Positions 1-10,979 of a DNA stretch of 64,000 nucleotides are shown here, piece by piece. The translations under genes were made by a program, and so were the position numbers. The stretch's first letter is position 1, and the number at the start of each line of letters is the position of its first letter. The stretch covers positions 31,142,680-31,206,679 of the forward strand of contig CM067066.1 in the NCBI GenBank assembly GCA_033980235.1, read 5' to 3'. Source of the DNA: Diadema setosum. Its lineage: Eukaryota > Echinodermata > Echinoidea > Diadematoida > Diadematidae. Below the pieces are notes generated by a model that had not been told where the DNA came from, made no database searches, and saw only the letters and a program-made list of their open reading frames with translations.

Positions 1-1674
1 GTGCTTTGCTGCACTTAGATAAATAAAAATTTGAAAGAAATAGATTGACATGGATATGAGTATGTGGGACTAGCAATTATGGATGCAGTTTGTTTTTATG
101 AAATGGATTGAAAAAGTTAAAGTCCATAGAAGCTTGTCCAAATATGATTCAAACAGGATTTCATTGTCTGCTGTCTGTCATCTAAACCTTATCTACACTG
201 TTTGTTTGAAGTCTCTTTTCACATGACAGAATTGAAATGAAACTGTGTCATGTTGTGGTTTCCTGAGAATATCCTCTGGCTTTAAAGGGTGTCAATTAAA
301 GGTAGCTGTCCTTTGCATCTTTGCTAGTGTCACTGAACGTTGCATCCCTTTGTTGCATGGTGCATCTCTTCTTCAAAGCACCAAAATAGCACAACATTTT
401 TGATTAAGCATTCTTGAAGAAAAGGGAAAACAAAAACAGCTCTAGATTTCACCCACCATTCAGAATTCTGATTGTATCTTACAGAGGTGGGTACCCACTC
501 ACAGTAACATCATGCTAGTAACATGGTACACATGTAATGTTTGATAATTAAAATGGTAACAATGCTTAAGCCGTTATTCAAGTGACAGCAGCATGCTTAC
601 AATGCCAAATTCCAGCTGCTGTGTATGTGAACTGACATTTCTTTTTTTTCTTTTTTACTTCAAGCTATCAGACTCTATTTGATCCCATTTGAAAGCAAAA
701 AAGTACATGTTACGTGCCAATGCTTGTACATAAGTGCTCCCGTGCAAGATGGCTTATTCTTTGCTTTTACTGACAAAAAAAAAAAAATGGTTTACGTTTT
801 TGCATAATTTTCTTGCCAACTTCTGTTATACAAATTCTTCAGAACAGCAGTTATTCAGCATTGTGCTTAACAAGTCGAGTTGATTTACCTCGAGATTTTT
901 ACAGATGTCCAGAGAGCAGCAAGAGAAAAAATGTCAGTTGGCAAAGTGTTGCTACTAAAAAAAGAATGGATATGATTCACAGTATACTCATTGGTGATTG
1001 CTTGACATATCCTAAGTTTCATGTGTACATGTATCAGTTGTATGTACAATATAGGATAAGAGAGAGAGAGAGGGAGAGAGAAAGAGAGAAAAGAGAGATG
1101 AAAACAACAACTAAAAACAGATTTGTATATTATTGCTCTGTACATACATGTATTACAATAACCAGATGACTGTAGATGTAGACCAAAATATGGTGTTTAC
1201 ACAACACCCCTTGCAGTTGTACATTGCATAATTGTCACCCGTGGTTCTTGGCATAATCCTGCAAGTTCCCGAAGTAGAGTGATTGTCAAGTCAATGCAAC
1301 CAACTTGGGTGATGTTATTATTATTATTATTATTGTTATCATTATCATTTTGTCTGTATGGTGAGTGTGTGTCATTGTCACGGTCTGTCATGAACAAGTT
1401 TTATTTCGATTTATTCAGGGAAGTCACAGTGAGCATGTACGAAATTACGGGAAGGGGGGACTGTCATTTGCTCTGGACATTTCATTGTGTGGCATAAGTC
1501 AGTTGACTGAAGATAATTGCTGAGAACCCTTATCAGAAGGCTGGATTTCATACATTTGTGTGATTATAATGTATTGTGTATGATTGATACATGTCTTTAA
1601 ACAAATTATGATAATATTTTATTCTTTCTTCCTGTATGATAGTCAGTCATATGCCAGCTGTTATGAAGCTCTTT
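1..1674. other. Non-genic stretch, possible 3' UTR or spacer
   Basis: No exon with a recognisable product was found on either strand. Short open frames here are low-complexity. It holds a GA-rich microsatellite at about 1056-1097 and a TTA repeat at about 1316-1335. It could be the 3' UTR or spacer of a gene to the left, but nothing in the window decides this. Confidence 0.4.
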
Positions 1675-2915
1675 TTATGCCTCCGCCACGAAGTGGTGCC
1701 GGAGGCATGTTTTCGGGTTGTCCGTCCGTCCGTACGTACGTCCGTCTGCATTCGTTTACGCGATAACTTAAGTAATATTGGCTGGAATTTTACCAAACTT
1801 GGTCCAAGTGTAAAGTATGATAGGGCAATTACTTGATTAGATTTTGGGTGGAATCAGCCTAAGGTCAAAGGTCAAGGTCAAATCATGAAATTGTATCCGT
1901 TTACGCGATAACTCAACACTGGATCAGGCAAATTTCTCCAAACTTTGTCAGAGGATGATGTATGATGAGACAATTACTTGATTAGTTTTTTTAGTAAAAT
2001 CGGACCGAGGTCAAAGGTCAAGGTCAAATCCTAAAATTTATCTGTTTACGTGATAACTCAAAATTGGATGAAGCAGCTTTCACCAAACTTGGTCCAAGGA
2101 TGATGTATGATGGGGCAATTAGTTGAGTAGATTTTAGTGACATTGGCAAGAGGTCAAAGGTCAAGGTCAAATGCTAAAAATGTTACTATTTCCCCCATAT
2201 CCATGCAATGCCCGAAGGTATTTTCTTGAAACTTAGTGTAGACATACACTACTGCATAAAGATTCTCCAGAGAGAGTTTCATGTCATAAGGTCAAAGGTT
2301 AGGTGAAAATGTTACAATTTCACTTTTCTCGCAAATGGTTTGTATCTTCATGAAACTTGGTACATACGCATGTACTGACTGGCAGGGATTATCTAGGGAA
2401 TTTAGGGGTCATGGGTCAATAGTCAGGGGGTCAAAGGTCAAGGTCGACTCCTCAAAATTGTACTATTTCCCTCATATACTAGTATATGCAATGCTTGCAT
2501 TATTAATTACCTATTGGAGATTCTCTGGGAAATTTCCAGCCAGAAGGTCAAAGGTCAAAGGTTAAGGGTGAAAGGCCAGGTTTAAATGCAAAAAAAGTCT
2601 ATTTTGTACTGTAATTACACTCTTTCTTCATACCTTGAAAATCACTCAATGCATAAACTTATAAACGGGTCGGTCAGAAGTCAAGTAAAAATCCTCAGTT
2701 CCCCAAATACGTGTACCTGCACTCTTAGACAATTATAGCAAACCTAGTTCAAGGAAGTGAACATTCAAGATATCTCTGACAAACCTGTCATTTCAATATT
2801 TTGCCAGTTATGTGAAACTGTCATCTCACATTGTGAAGACATTGTACCATACACCTATTGGGAGAATCATGCATTATGGCAGAGGCATCAGTCGCCATAG
2901 CGACATTTCTAGTTT
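1675..2915 (+). repeat. AGGTCA/CCGT interspersed element, copy 1 (long)
   Basis: The element opens with a hairpin (ATGCCTCCGCCACGAAGTGG, then a GCCGGAGGCAT arm) at 1677-1709. A short CCGT/ACGT microsatellite follows (about 1720-1745). A body of loosely repeated ~130-150 bp segments comes next, each ending in runs of AGGTCA (for example 1862-1874, 2008-2020, 2151-2163). It ends near 2915 with an inverted copy of the opening word (GGCAGAGGCAT) followed by GTCGCCATAGCGACATTTCTAGTT. Two further copies lie at 26472-26997 (opposite strand) and 32523-33590. It has no coding capacity, so it is non-autonomous. Confidence 0.8.
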
Positions 2916-3814
2916 TCACATGTGTTTGTGGAGCAGACAATGGCTCAAAAAGAATAAAACAATAAAGAAAATGCTCAAAGTTTTTCCATGTTGCATGAAT
3001 AGATATATCATTGCTGTCAGTTTAACATTAACAAGGTATACAAAACTAACTATCTGAATGACATCACGATTCTTATGCCCAAGGTATAGAGGGGGTTATT
3101 AGTGTAGTATGGAGTTATAGTAATGAGTTGCTTGTCCAAAGACACTTGCTTTTCACTTCCCAACATAAAGGATATGCTGTAATTGACGATTTGTTGTAAT
3201 GAACAGGTCAAAAGAAAAAGCTAGGGTTGATTATAAATTTATATTGTTCTATTAGACTTGAATATTAATCATTATGGTTATTTATAAAAACAAAGCAGAT
3301 GTGATATGAGTTTAATACATAAATGTTGGTGGATTGCACAAATTGATTGGTAGCTGTTTGTAAGAAATTGTGAGGTTGAGCTTATAGTCTATGTGAGCAT
3401 AAGTGATATCACACTTTTCATATCGGTATCTCGACAGTGAAGAATGTTTTCTTTTATCCAGTTCTCAATTTAGAAAAAAAAAAAATCAAAACAAAACAAA
3501 ACTGTCACTCCAATGTAAACCAATCTGTTGGCATAATTTCTCTAATAAAGCTGTAGTGTAGTACTATCCATACATATTGCATTGAAATAAAGCAATTAAT
3601 TCTAATGTGAACATTTTGTCAATGTGTCTTTAGCACCATCAGTGTGTCTGTGTGCTGCCGAAAATGTTTGACTGACAATGTGGTTGATTATATCATGTTG
3701 CTCTTTATCTAGTGTCAATGCTAAGATTCTGATATAGTGTGTCACTTTGTCAAATTGTGACCAAATCCTGTATGCTCTAGTGGAAGCCTTTCCTTTTCGA
3801 ACTTGTTGTGTTGT
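2916..3814. other. Non-genic spacer
   Basis: AT-rich sequence without a supportable exon. There is an AATAAA at about 3587 on the plus strand and an A-rich tract near 3475, but no upstream coding exon to attach them to. Confidence 0.4.
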
Positions 3815-3816
3815 TA

Positions 3817-4201
3817 AAGGGATCGTATAGTTTTGGTTGAGACCTAGTTTCAGGTTTCTATCTTTTTTTTTGGTGAGATAATGAGAAGCCTCTTATGAAA
3901 TATGAAAGAACATGTAATTCTATGAGGAAATCAACGTTTATTTGATGAAAATTAGTTTTGAAATGGCTGAGATATCCAAAAAGAGCGATTCTAATAAAGT
4001 GTGGGACCCACACTTTATTACGATCGCTTTGTTTTACTTTGTTTTTGAATGTTTCAGTCATTCCAAACCCGATTTTCATCAAATAAACTTTGAATTCCTC
4101 TCAAAATGGTATGATCTGTACTATATCATAAGTGTTTTCTTGGTATCTCGCAAAAAGTTAAAAGCCCAATTCTCATCTCCAGCAATACTGTACCATCCCT
4201 T
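3817..4201. mobile_element. TA-flanked inverted-repeat element (MITE-like), ~385 bp
   Basis: The ends read AAAGGGATCGTATAG on the left and the complement of AAAGGGATGGTACAG on the right, each flanked by TA. This fits the TA target duplication of Tc1/mariner-type elements. The centre (about 3990-4020) is an almost perfect palindrome around GTGGGACCCAC, flanked by AATAAA/TTTATT arms, so most of the element can fold on itself. No transposase is present. The boundary call rests on the matching ends only. Confidence 0.65.
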
Positions 4202-4203
4202 TA

Positions 4204-4970
4204 TCAAGGATCAAGTTTCCTTGAAGATAAAAATTGTTAATCACATAAACAGGGCTTGCAGGAAGAATCCAAACAGACAGATTCTTGTTTTCTTTTGTTT
4301 CTTTCTATGCAAGCAATTGTGTCATAGTAGCTAAAGTGACCCATCGAGTGTTGTGCAGCCGATAAATTCATATCCATCATTGGCCTGCAAAATGTGTTTT
4401 GCAGTGTGTTCGAAAATCGATGAGAGCAAGTATGCACATGTAGTGTGCTCGAGTCTGTATAATACGTAATTATTTACTGGGCCTGACACATCGGGACGTG
4501 CACTGTCTTTCAGGATAAAAAAAAAAGAAAGAAAAACAAGAATCTGGGTTAAAAAGAAATGGAAAAATGCAATAGGATAAGACGGAATAAAATGAAGAAT
4601 GAAAACAATGAATAGATAACAACCATCTCAATGAAATAATAAAAAAAAAAATCTTGCTATACCAGAGGAATGGTAGATGAAATATAATAAAAAAATTCTG
4701 TCTTGATGTTATACATGTCCAAAGGAAAGCATGTGCAAAACAATAAATGGGTATAGTGTCCTCTGGAGGTAAGCAACGTCAGTTTGTGCCTTTTGTTTAT
4801 TTTGTCTATTGCAGGGGTTGTTGCGTTAAATGGGATACAGACGACGTCGTAATGTTTGCATACGTGACCAGACAGATATGTTGATTATTGGGCAAGTTAA
4901 TCAATGATATTATACATGTACATGCATCATAATACAGTAGTTGTATATTTGGTGCTTTTGCGTTTGTGAG
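4204..4970. other. Non-genic spacer
   Basis: A-rich and unremarkable. No exon, RNA gene or clear repeat was seen. Confidence 0.4.
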
Positions 4971-4973
4971 TTG

Positions 4974-5126
4974 ATTTATTTATTTATTTATTTATTTACT
5001 TATTTATTTTTCATTTATTTATTTATTTATTTATTTATTTACGTATTTATTAATTTATTTATTTATTTATTCATTCATTCATTCATTCATGAATGAATGA
5101 ATGAATGAATGAATGAATGAATGAGT
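4974..5126. repeat. Compound tetranucleotide microsatellite with a self-complementary block
   Basis: An ATTT-type run (about 4974-5070) passes into (ATTC)n and then directly into its own complement (GAAT)n at about 5071-5125. The ATTC/GAAT halves form a perfect hairpin. A simple-sequence expansion that flips strand in the middle is unusual. Confidence 0.85.
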
Positions 5127-5130
5127 GAAT

Positions 5131-7015
5131 GATGGAGAGAAGGTTGATAAGACAACATTGGATGGCCCTGCTGAAGATTCCCATTGCTACACAGCGTTAT
5201 GAAAGTGAGGTGAAGAAAGGGCTTTAAAACCGACAAGATGAGTCGGCTTTACGGGTTGCTTCATGGAGTTGCGTCATCAACAATTCTGGCTGGTGCATGA
5301 CGTAGAGTAGACATAACATCCATTAAAAAGAAAAGAAAAGAAGAAGGAAAAAAGAAAGTATCCGGACCGCAAGTATCCTGTACTGGAGCGCTTCCTGGCA
5401 CGCAGAACAATGTGAAATGCACCGGAAGCAGAGAAGCTGTGTTCTGTCATTGTAGACCAATTACGATACGAATACGAGTGCGTAAGAATGTGGCAGTCAC
5501 TCTACAGGGGCCGCGGAACCGGGGGTGGGGAGGGTGGAGAGGGGCGCTCCTGATGGGGCTGCACCTGGAGGCTGCACCCCACCCCCGGACTGTTGCGGTC
5601 TTGAAAAATCGGGAAAAGCGGAAACAAAACTAAAAAGAATCGTATAAAGAACTAACAACGCCCATGACTTTCCGAAAGTTCCGTCTAAATAGATTCTTAA
5701 CGTCCTTAAGTACAGAGTAAGATTAAACTTGGGGATTTAATTGGACTATAGGGATAGAATTTGGTAAGTTTCACACGTTTTGATGAAACAGTAAATTTAG
5801 ATGCAATCACAGCAGGCAATTTATCTCATGACGTGATGATATCCTTATCAATTGCTTAATCGTGCGACTACATTCCTCATGAGACTCAATTTAACTGCAC
5901 ACATATATCTTCATTAAGTTCCTTTTCTGAAATAAAATCAATTTAAGTCTACATCAAATAATTCTATTAAGTTACAAGGACTAGAAAAGCAATCTTTGTC
6001 TTTTTTAAGGGAGAGGATTGCAGTAATGAGAATAATCGCAAACAAAAACGGCTTGCTTTTTTATTGAATGTATAAAAAAGAAAAAAAAAAAGGAGAGGTG
6101 TGAAGAGTCTGACGTTATTGTCTCATCTGATTTGTATTGTCAATAATCATGTGATTGCGACCGGTATCCCGGGTCTTGTGACTTCATATATAAACTTCTT
6201 TAAATCCGTTCCTATTTCTTCAATGTCGATCGGACTGTGTGTTTGACTTATTACATTGTATCAGCATGAACAGCGTGTGGAGTTTCCCTGTAAAAGACAG
6301 GATACATTAATACGTTACTTTGCGGGGGGGGGGGGGGTGGGGACAGGTCTTCACATATCTGGTATATGCCAACTCTGGCATCGTTGGTCACGTACACTGA
6401 CGTAGCTTAGGGCCTAGCACGAGACAGAGTGCTAGGAACATACTTCGTACTTTGTGGGTCTGGACACATGATGGCGTTTTTCTATGCACTTCTCATCTTC
6501 GCTTGGCAGCCCAAAGTGGGGGTAGGGGTGGGGGTGGGGGGAGGAGGTCGAACCTCCCCTTGCGCCACTGCTTTGATATACATATCACGGAAAGTCTATG
6601 TAGAAGTTTGACGTTGCTTTGTCCCATTAGTGTAATGTTATGTCTGCGCGATTATTGTACGAAAAGTGAACATCAGGCAATGGGTGGGGTGGTGTGTGTG
6701 TATGCGCGCGCGGGTGTCAAAGAAATAATTAAGGAAAGAAATACAATTATTACACTGTAGCTGCATGGAAGTGTGGAATCGTTTATAATACATCAGAAAT
6801 CAACGAATCGGATGTTTGTTTGTTGGGTTTTTTTTTCACTGTCAAATTCAAGTGGCATTCAGCCTGTGTCTCTTTAAGCCGTCATACACAATACCCTGGC
6901 GTATTGTAATACATGGTGTATTACCTGATCCATTTTGAGTGTCTATAATGCATGGGCTCCCCAAGTAGAATTGCATCAAGCGATTTGGTCGTCAATAATC
7001 GTAATTTTGTCGGTA
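5131..7015. other. Non-genic stretch with simple repeats and a possible TATA box
   Basis: No coding exon is supportable. It contains G-rich tracts (about 5520-5590, 6324-6338 and 6517-6545). A TATATAAA at about 6187-6194 lies 5' of an ATG at 6266, but the frame closes after 14 codons. A promoter here is possible but unproven. Confidence 0.35.
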
Positions 7016-7542
7016 TCAATAAACTCCTGGAGGGACGTTTGTAAAATCGAAACACGCCATGGCAGGTCTGACGTAGATTGCTGAAAGCTTTTTAGTGGGT
7101 TTCGTCAAATCAGATACAACCGGTATGACATCGTACGTCGGTTCGACCTCATCCTCAACCGAGATGTTGCTGATTCGAATCACGCCTGTCTGCTTTTCGT
7201 CATTCTGCTCGTCCTTTTGTGTGTCGTCAAGTTCGTCCACTTTTAGTCGGTGCGCGTCCGGCAGAGAGTTTGGATGTGTGATATCCATCCCGTTATCATC
7301 GACGTCCACGGGAGTCGCGCATTGAACGCTCGATGCCGACGTCGGGCGGTAGTGCGACGTCCTCCTGCTTCGCGTGTGACCGCGGCTCAGACTGGTGGGA
7401 GTTGTTATGTTGGCGAGGAACACCGGACCGTGCTCGAAGATTTTCAGCTCGAGATTTATCTCGTCATCGATGATGATTTCGTTGTCGGATCCATCTATCA
7501 GCTTTGGGGTGACTTCTGCAGACATAGCGCTGTCGGCCAGAG
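7016..7542 (-). CDS. Unknown gene, 3' coding exon
   Basis: Open frame of 175 codons including the stop. It can stand alone from an ATG at 7525 (169 aa) or be joined to the upstream exon at 7542. It encodes the RSRRTSHYRPTS basic/Ser patch and the acidic DELDDTQKDEQ segment. Confidence 0.5.
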
Positions 7543-8285
7543 CTGTGCAAATATTTTCCCGCCGATAGTATTTGTAGGTGTTGACCGGCCTAATTGTCTT
7601 CGTAGAATATTCTGCGGGTTAAACAGATTTCCACAAAAACTATATTGTCTTTTAGTCTTGACATCGAAAAGAGCATTTTAAAAGCTCATCCAGATGAAAT
7701 TAAGAATGTTTGCCTTCTAAATTTTAGTAACAGGTAGATGGGATGTGTATTTCGTTTTAAGCATTAAGTTGCTAATTTTTACTAATAAGTATCATTTTCA
7801 AATATATCCTTCTATACATCACATATTGTTGCAGAGTCTCCGCCTATACAAGAAGACTGCACGCAAAGGAATTATCAAAACTCAAGACGAACAGGCCGTG
7901 CAAAAGGACAATTCGTATGGCGTGTAACAATTTCTAAAGCGATAAAACAGACAAACAAACAAACTAACAAAGACACTCGCACAAATACAATACACACACA
8001 TGAGCAAAGGTGCTCTAGGATAATCATTTCTGGTGTTTCTAAAAATCAACCTTCAGAGCCGTCCACCGATTCGATCTCGATATGCTCCCCTGGATGCGAT
8101 GGTCTCGACTTCCGCTTCCGAACCCCGGAGAGAACCAGTGGATCGTCGGGGTGCACCCATGTCATTTGCACGTACGTCGGAGGTAGCACCGGTTCGCGAA
8201 GACGAACTATTTCGGAAATTTTCGGTTTGGTCCGAGATCTGTCTGATTGTAAGAGGTTCATAGGAGTGGAGTGCAAATCAAACAT
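7016..8285 (-). CDS. Putative two-exon gene, acidic protein of unknown function (253 aa as joined)
   Basis: I do not recognise this protein. Two open stretches on the minus strand join in phase. The upstream exon runs from an in-frame ATG at 8285 to 8051, with a GAAG|GTTGAT donor after phase 1. The downstream exon starts at 7542 behind a TTGCACAG acceptor and stops at 7016. The join gives a 253-aa product beginning MFDLHSTPMNLL and ending VPPGVY. The N-terminal part is basic and Pro-rich (KRKSRPSHPG). The middle has an Arg/Ser-rich patch followed by a strongly acidic stretch (DELDDTQKDEQNDE). No transmembrane segment or signal peptide is visible. The frame stays open upstream of the ATG (to about 8343), so the true start may lie in an earlier exon. 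GC content and CpG are higher here than in the neighbouring DNA, which favours coding. The donor is not a strong consensus, so the intron is tentative. Confidence 0.45.
8051..8285 (-). CDS. Unknown gene, 5' coding exon (start uncertain)
   Basis: 78 codons plus one base. The open frame extends a further ~19 codons upstream of this ATG, with plausible-looking protein (DSKHLLAGTTIRIEI), so the exon may be internal to a longer gene. If read unspliced it stops three bases beyond the proposed donor. Confidence 0.4.
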
Positions 8286-8599
8286 GATTTCAATTCTTAT
8301 TGTCGTTCCGGCCAAAAGATGCTTGCTGTCGACGGCAATAGTAACTGTTGTACTCTATCTTCCTTTTCCCCCCCTTTTCCTGGTTGGTTTATAATTATGT
8401 AACTTAACATGAGGAATTGCGAGTTTTAATACGTCAGCAGAGCCGGCGTCAACATCACCCAACCTCTTTTCTCTGCATGTTACTCTTTGTAAGTTTGTGT
8501 TTTTATCACTATGGGGGAGGGTGTATATAAACAAGGCAAAGGTGTGTGACATAAACGCGACCCTTTAACGGATATTATTGCGTCATAATAATGGTTTGC

Positions 8600-9120
8600 G
8601 CAAGACGTCATAAACCTCGATAACACGCCACGCCCCAAAATTGACCAGGTTATACGCGTCAAGCATGCTGTTGGACATGCTGTTCGCTAGCTGTACATCC
8701 TCCCACCCCTGCCAGGAACCAGCTGCGACCACCACCCGAACGCGAAGGTTTCAAATTTTACAACGGAATGCCCTGGGCTTACCCAGGAAGTGAAAACATA
8801 GATTACAGTCGTATAAAATTGAACGTATGATAGCCAGCTGCTTCATCCAAAATGAATAGGCCTCCATGTACATTTCGTCACATGGCATTTCGTGAGAAGA
8901 AGTCTGAACGGTCTGTCTTCCCGATGTTAACTTGCACACATCTAACATCACAAAGAGCTGAGCGGCAGCGACATCGAAGTTTATTCAAACACCCCCCCCC
9001 CCCATACACACACACACAAACACACACAACATTGGCGAAGACGACGACGACAACAACAACAAAACGGAAGTGATGTAGGGCCTACACTCATTAATGGAAG
9101 GACTATCAAAAATAACTTCA
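8600..9120 (+). repeat. Tandem ~0.5 kb repeat, unit 1
   Basis: First of three direct units that share the block GTACATCCTCC...CCAGGAACCAGCTGC, then AAAATTGA..CCTATGATAGC, then the GGCATTTCGTGAGAAG / CATCTAACATCACA block, and a terminal CA-rich microsatellite (8992-9028). It is the most diverged of the three units. A TATATAAA lies just upstream (8524-8531). Confidence 0.75.
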
Positions 9121-9645
9121 TATCTTCAGATGACGCCGCGCCCACAAATTTACCACGTTAAACACGTCAAGCATGGTGTTTGACATGCTGTTCGCCAACT
9201 GTACATCCTCCAACCCCTCCCAGGAACCAGCTGCAACCACGCCCGAACGCAAAGGGTTCAAACTTTACAACGGAACGCCCCGGGATTACCCAAGAAGTGA
9301 AAATATTGATTAGGCCTACAGTCGTATAAAATTGACCCTATGATAGCTGTTTCATAAAAAATAAATAGGCCTACATGTACACTTGCTCACACGGCATTTC
9401 GCGAAAAAAAGTCTGAACAGTTTGGCTTCCCGATGTTAACTTGCCTACATCTAACATCACAAAGAGCTGAGCGCCAGCGACATCGAAGTTTATTCAAACA
9501 CACACACACACACACCCAACACACACACACACACACATACACACAAACACACACAACATTGGCGAAGACGATGACGACAACAACAAAGACGGAAGTGATG
9601 TAGGGCCTGCACTCATTAATGGAAGGACTATCAAAAATAACTTCT
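9121..9645 (+). repeat. Tandem ~0.5 kb repeat, unit 2
   Basis: Closely matches unit 3 at an offset of about 525 bp. It ends in a CA microsatellite (9499-9554) and the GGAAGTGATGTAGGGCCT block that starts the next unit. Confidence 0.8.
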
Positions 9646-10280
9646 CATCTTCAGATGACGCCGCGCCCACAAATTTACCACGTTAAACACATCAAGCATG
9701 GTGTTTGACATACTGTTCGCCAGCTGTACATCCTCCAACCCCTCCCAGGAACCAGCTGCACCCACGCCCGAACGCAAAGGGTTCAAACTTTACAACGGAA
9801 CGTCCCGGGATTACCCAAGAAGTGAAAATATTGATTAGGCTTACAGTCGTATAAAATTGACCCTATGACAGCTGCTTCATAAAAAATAAATAGGCCTACA
9901 TGTACATTTGAAGAGTTTGTTTGCAAAAACCGATAAGTCCATTTTTGAAGATTTTGAAGTACGGTCTCTGTCATAAAATACAAAATAATACCTTTTAAAT
10001 GATACATTGGTCACTACATATAAAGGTATATTTTTTGAAGTTATGGTCAAAAGAAGCAAAAATTTACTTATTATTCTCTTTATTTTTCTTGACCTTTAAT
10101 CGCAAATATCTCCATTTGACAAATATGGACTTATCGGTTTTTGCAAACAAACTCTTCATTTGCTCACACGGCATTTCGCGAAAAAAAAAGTCTGAACAGT
10201 CTGGCTTCCCGATGTTAACTTGCCCACATCTAACATCACAGAGAGCTTAGTGCCGGCGACATCGAAGTTTATTCAAACAC

Positions 10281-10311
<31 letters not shown>

Positions 10312-10330
10312 ACACACACAACACAATATT
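9646..10330 (+). repeat. Tandem ~0.5 kb repeat, unit 3 (interrupted)
   Basis: Same order of blocks as unit 2, but split after ...CATGTACATTT by a 248-bp inverted-repeat insertion (9910-10157). The unit resumes at TTTGCTCACACGG and ends in a C-run plus CA microsatellite (10279-10321). Confidence 0.8.
9910..10157. mobile_element. 248-bp inverted-repeat element (MITE-like) inserted in tandem unit 3
   Basis: The ends are perfect inverted repeats over about 33 bp, beginning GAAGAGTTTGTTTGCAAAAA on the left with its complement on the right. The element is flanked on both sides by ATTT (9906-9909 and 10158-10161). The uninterrupted site can be read in units 1 and 2 (..TACATTTCGTCAC, ..TACACTTGCTCAC), so the boundaries and the 4-bp duplication are well supported. 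No coding capacity. Confidence 0.8.
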
Positions 10331-10979
10331 GGCAGCGGCGATTCTTAGATAAGCATCGATTTCTATAAAGTTTTCTTAAACTAGAACTACCTCGGAATTC
10401 AAATTCATGAAATTCACGAGTCCCAAAATCACTTTCTCATGCCTTCCCGATGACCCCCTAGATTAGATCACATTCTCGTTATGTTTCCCACATGACCGGC
10501 GCCATGTTTTAAAAAGGGGGGGGGGGCAGTTTATATTTCTGGTGCCACTTCCAGGATTCATCAGCTAACAAGCATAACAAAACAAAATTGTTTTCCCATT
10601 GACATCGATTGACAAGCAAAAAAAAAAGAAAAAAAGCTTAATCCACATTTTTTGTTCTTACTGGTGCCACTTCCGGGTTAAAAAAAGGGGGCCAAAGGGG
10701 GCCCAAGTGGTTAGACCCTATGTATTCCTATGTATTGTGAAAAAAAAAAAAAAAAAAAAAAAAAAAGTGGGGGCCCGAGAAAAATGGGGGCCGGAGAAAA
10801 ATGGGGGATGAAAAATAAGAAAGCTATGAAATTTTGAAGTTTTGCTAATTTCTGCAAAACAGTTCTTGTACAGTGGATATGGATATGTAAATGAGTGAGC
10901 TAACCATGTCATACCCTCACAATTTTCCATTGATTGTGTACAAACAAGGAAAAGTAGAAATTACGCGGTGCGTAATATA
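10331..10979. other. Non-genic spacer with homopolymer tracts
   Basis: Contains G- and A-runs (10515-10526, 10740-10766) and two GGTGCCACTTCC.GG words (10541, 10664) that may be remnants of a repeat. No exon seen. Confidence 0.4.

Noticed and set aside
6187..6310. TATA box followed by ATG (6266)
   Set aside because: The frame ends after 14 codons and no convincing splice donor is present. Left as a weak note only.
7250..7681. Plus-strand open frame of 143 aa
   Set aside because: Antisense to the minus-strand exon 7016-7542, which has the more protein-like composition and joins to an upstream exon.
8524..8531. TATATAAA as a plus-strand promoter
   Set aside because: No coding exon or recognisable RNA lies at a suitable distance; downstream sequence is tandem repeat.
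8852..10250. Open frames containing the SERSVFPMLTCTHLTSQRA-like peptide
   Set aside because: The same peptide recurs because the DNA is a tandem repeat; frames are broken in each unit and no family match is known.
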